NCBI GenBank assembly: GCA_030528325.1
Contig: JAUMZD010000007.1
Coordinates: forward strand, 1-64,000
Source: Lautropia sp.
GTDB lineage: Bacteria > Pseudomonadota > Gammaproteobacteria > Burkholderiales > Burkholderiaceae_E
Direction of reading: 5' to 3'
DNA: 64,000 nt
Shown here one piece after another: positions 63,673-64,000 of the stretch. The notes under the pieces are model-generated. The model searched no databases. It saw only the letters and a program-made list of their open reading frames with translations, and had not been told where the DNA came from. The position numbers were made by a program, and so were the translations under genes. Each line of letters begins with the position of its first letter. Positions within the stretch are counted from its first letter, which is position 1.

Positions 63673-64000
63673 TCAGTTGAGGCGCACCCCTTCGTGCAGC
63701 GCCACGACCCCGGCCGTCAGGTTGAAGTATCGAACCTGCCCGAAACCGGCCTCGCGGAACATGCCGGCCAGCGTTTCCTGATCCGGATGCATGCGGATCG
63801 ACTCGGCCAGATAGCGGTAGCTGTCGGCATCATTGGCCACCAGCTTGCCGATCACGGGCAGCACACCGAACGAGAAGGCATCATAGGGGCGCTTCAAGGG
63901 CTCCCAGACCTTCGAGAACTCCAGGATCAGCGCCTTGCCCCCCGGTTTCAGCACCCGGTGGATCTCGACCAGCGCGCGATCCTTGTCCGTCATGTTGCGA
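63673..64000 (-). CDS. ubiE: Ubiquinone/menaquinone C-methyltransferase UbiE (3' part)
   Basis: The C-terminal 109 codons of UbiE; the 5' part lies beyond the window. Reading off the edge, [31 protein letters not shown] is the characteristic UbiE/COQ5 segment, followed by [40 protein letters not shown] and the closing [12 protein letters not shown]. It methylates C2 of the benzoquinol ring with S-adenosylmethionine. It heads the ubiE, TIM44-like, ubiJ minus-strand run. Confidence 0.95.
   Translation of the reverse strand, partial: RNMTDKDRALVEIHRVLKPGGKALILEFSKVWEPLKRPYDAFSFGVLPVIGKLVANDADSYRYLAESIRMHPDQETLAGMFREAGFGQVRYFNLTAGVVALHEGVRLN

Overview
The window is GC-rich, densely coded DNA from a free-standing bacterial chromosome. 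The rpe-gph-trpE run, apaG-mltA, a dsbC/ubiH-type pair, prpE, uup and ubiJ...ubiE point to a betaproteobacterium of the order Burkholderiales. A Lautropia-like oral or environmental genus is my guess, not something the sequence proves. I see no transposase, phage gene, CRISPR array or rRNA. There is one tRNA (Phe), with a clear sigma-70 promoter and a terminator.

Layout. 0-8 kb: a GST-like gene, an orphan trpB, and a four-gene peptide-type ABC importer on the minus strand. 8-17 kb: a secreted protein of unknown function, then rpe-gph-trpE (minus), apaG-mltA (plus), dsbC and a UbiH-like hydroxylase (minus), and tRNA-Phe. 17-23 kb: a DUF2789 gene, a Tat-exported beta-carbonic-anhydrase-like protein, prpE, and an unusual GNAT-alpha/beta-hydrolase fusion. 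22.9-26.8 kb: an ECF sigma / zinc anti-sigma pair converging on a small operon. That operon encodes a secreted 73-residue peptide with four EGKCG motifs, a DUF692 multinuclear iron oxidase (MNIO), a DUF2063 partner and a DoxX membrane protein, i.e. a modified-peptide metal-buffering system of the HvfABC/bufferin type. 26.9-51.6 kb: envelope and exopolysaccharide genes. These are an OmpA-like lipoprotein, a galactose-oxidase-like lipoprotein, a GMC oxidoreductase, a HAD phosphatase, four glycosyltransferases, a Wzx-like flippase, a clan-A glycoside hydrolase lipoprotein, a giant repeat lipoprotein, a Wzy-like polymerase with a long disordered tail, a Wzz-like chain-length protein and an EpsG-type kinase. 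51.6-64 kb: housekeeping genes, namely an AI-2E family permease, uup, a Pat-like acyl-CoA ligase/acetyltransferase, an M24 aminopeptidase, an asparaginase, ubiJ, a TIM44-like protein and the 3' part of ubiE, which runs off the edge.

Two families of non-coding repeats are scattered between the genes. Family B is about 168 bp and multi-stem: four near-complete copies plus several fragments. Family A carries a 29-bp core that reads 5'-to-3' from GGGGACGAATAAG to CACGCTCTA, with five copies and one fragment. Both tend to end in CTAG and lie in convergent, divergent and intra-operon gaps, so they behave like small dispersed elements rather than ordinary terminators.

The strongest candidates for new biology are the EGKCG peptide/MNIO operon with its sigma factor, the structured family B element, a domain shared by two secreted proteins on either side of the polysaccharide locus, and the pairing of a copper-radical oxidase with exopolysaccharide genes.
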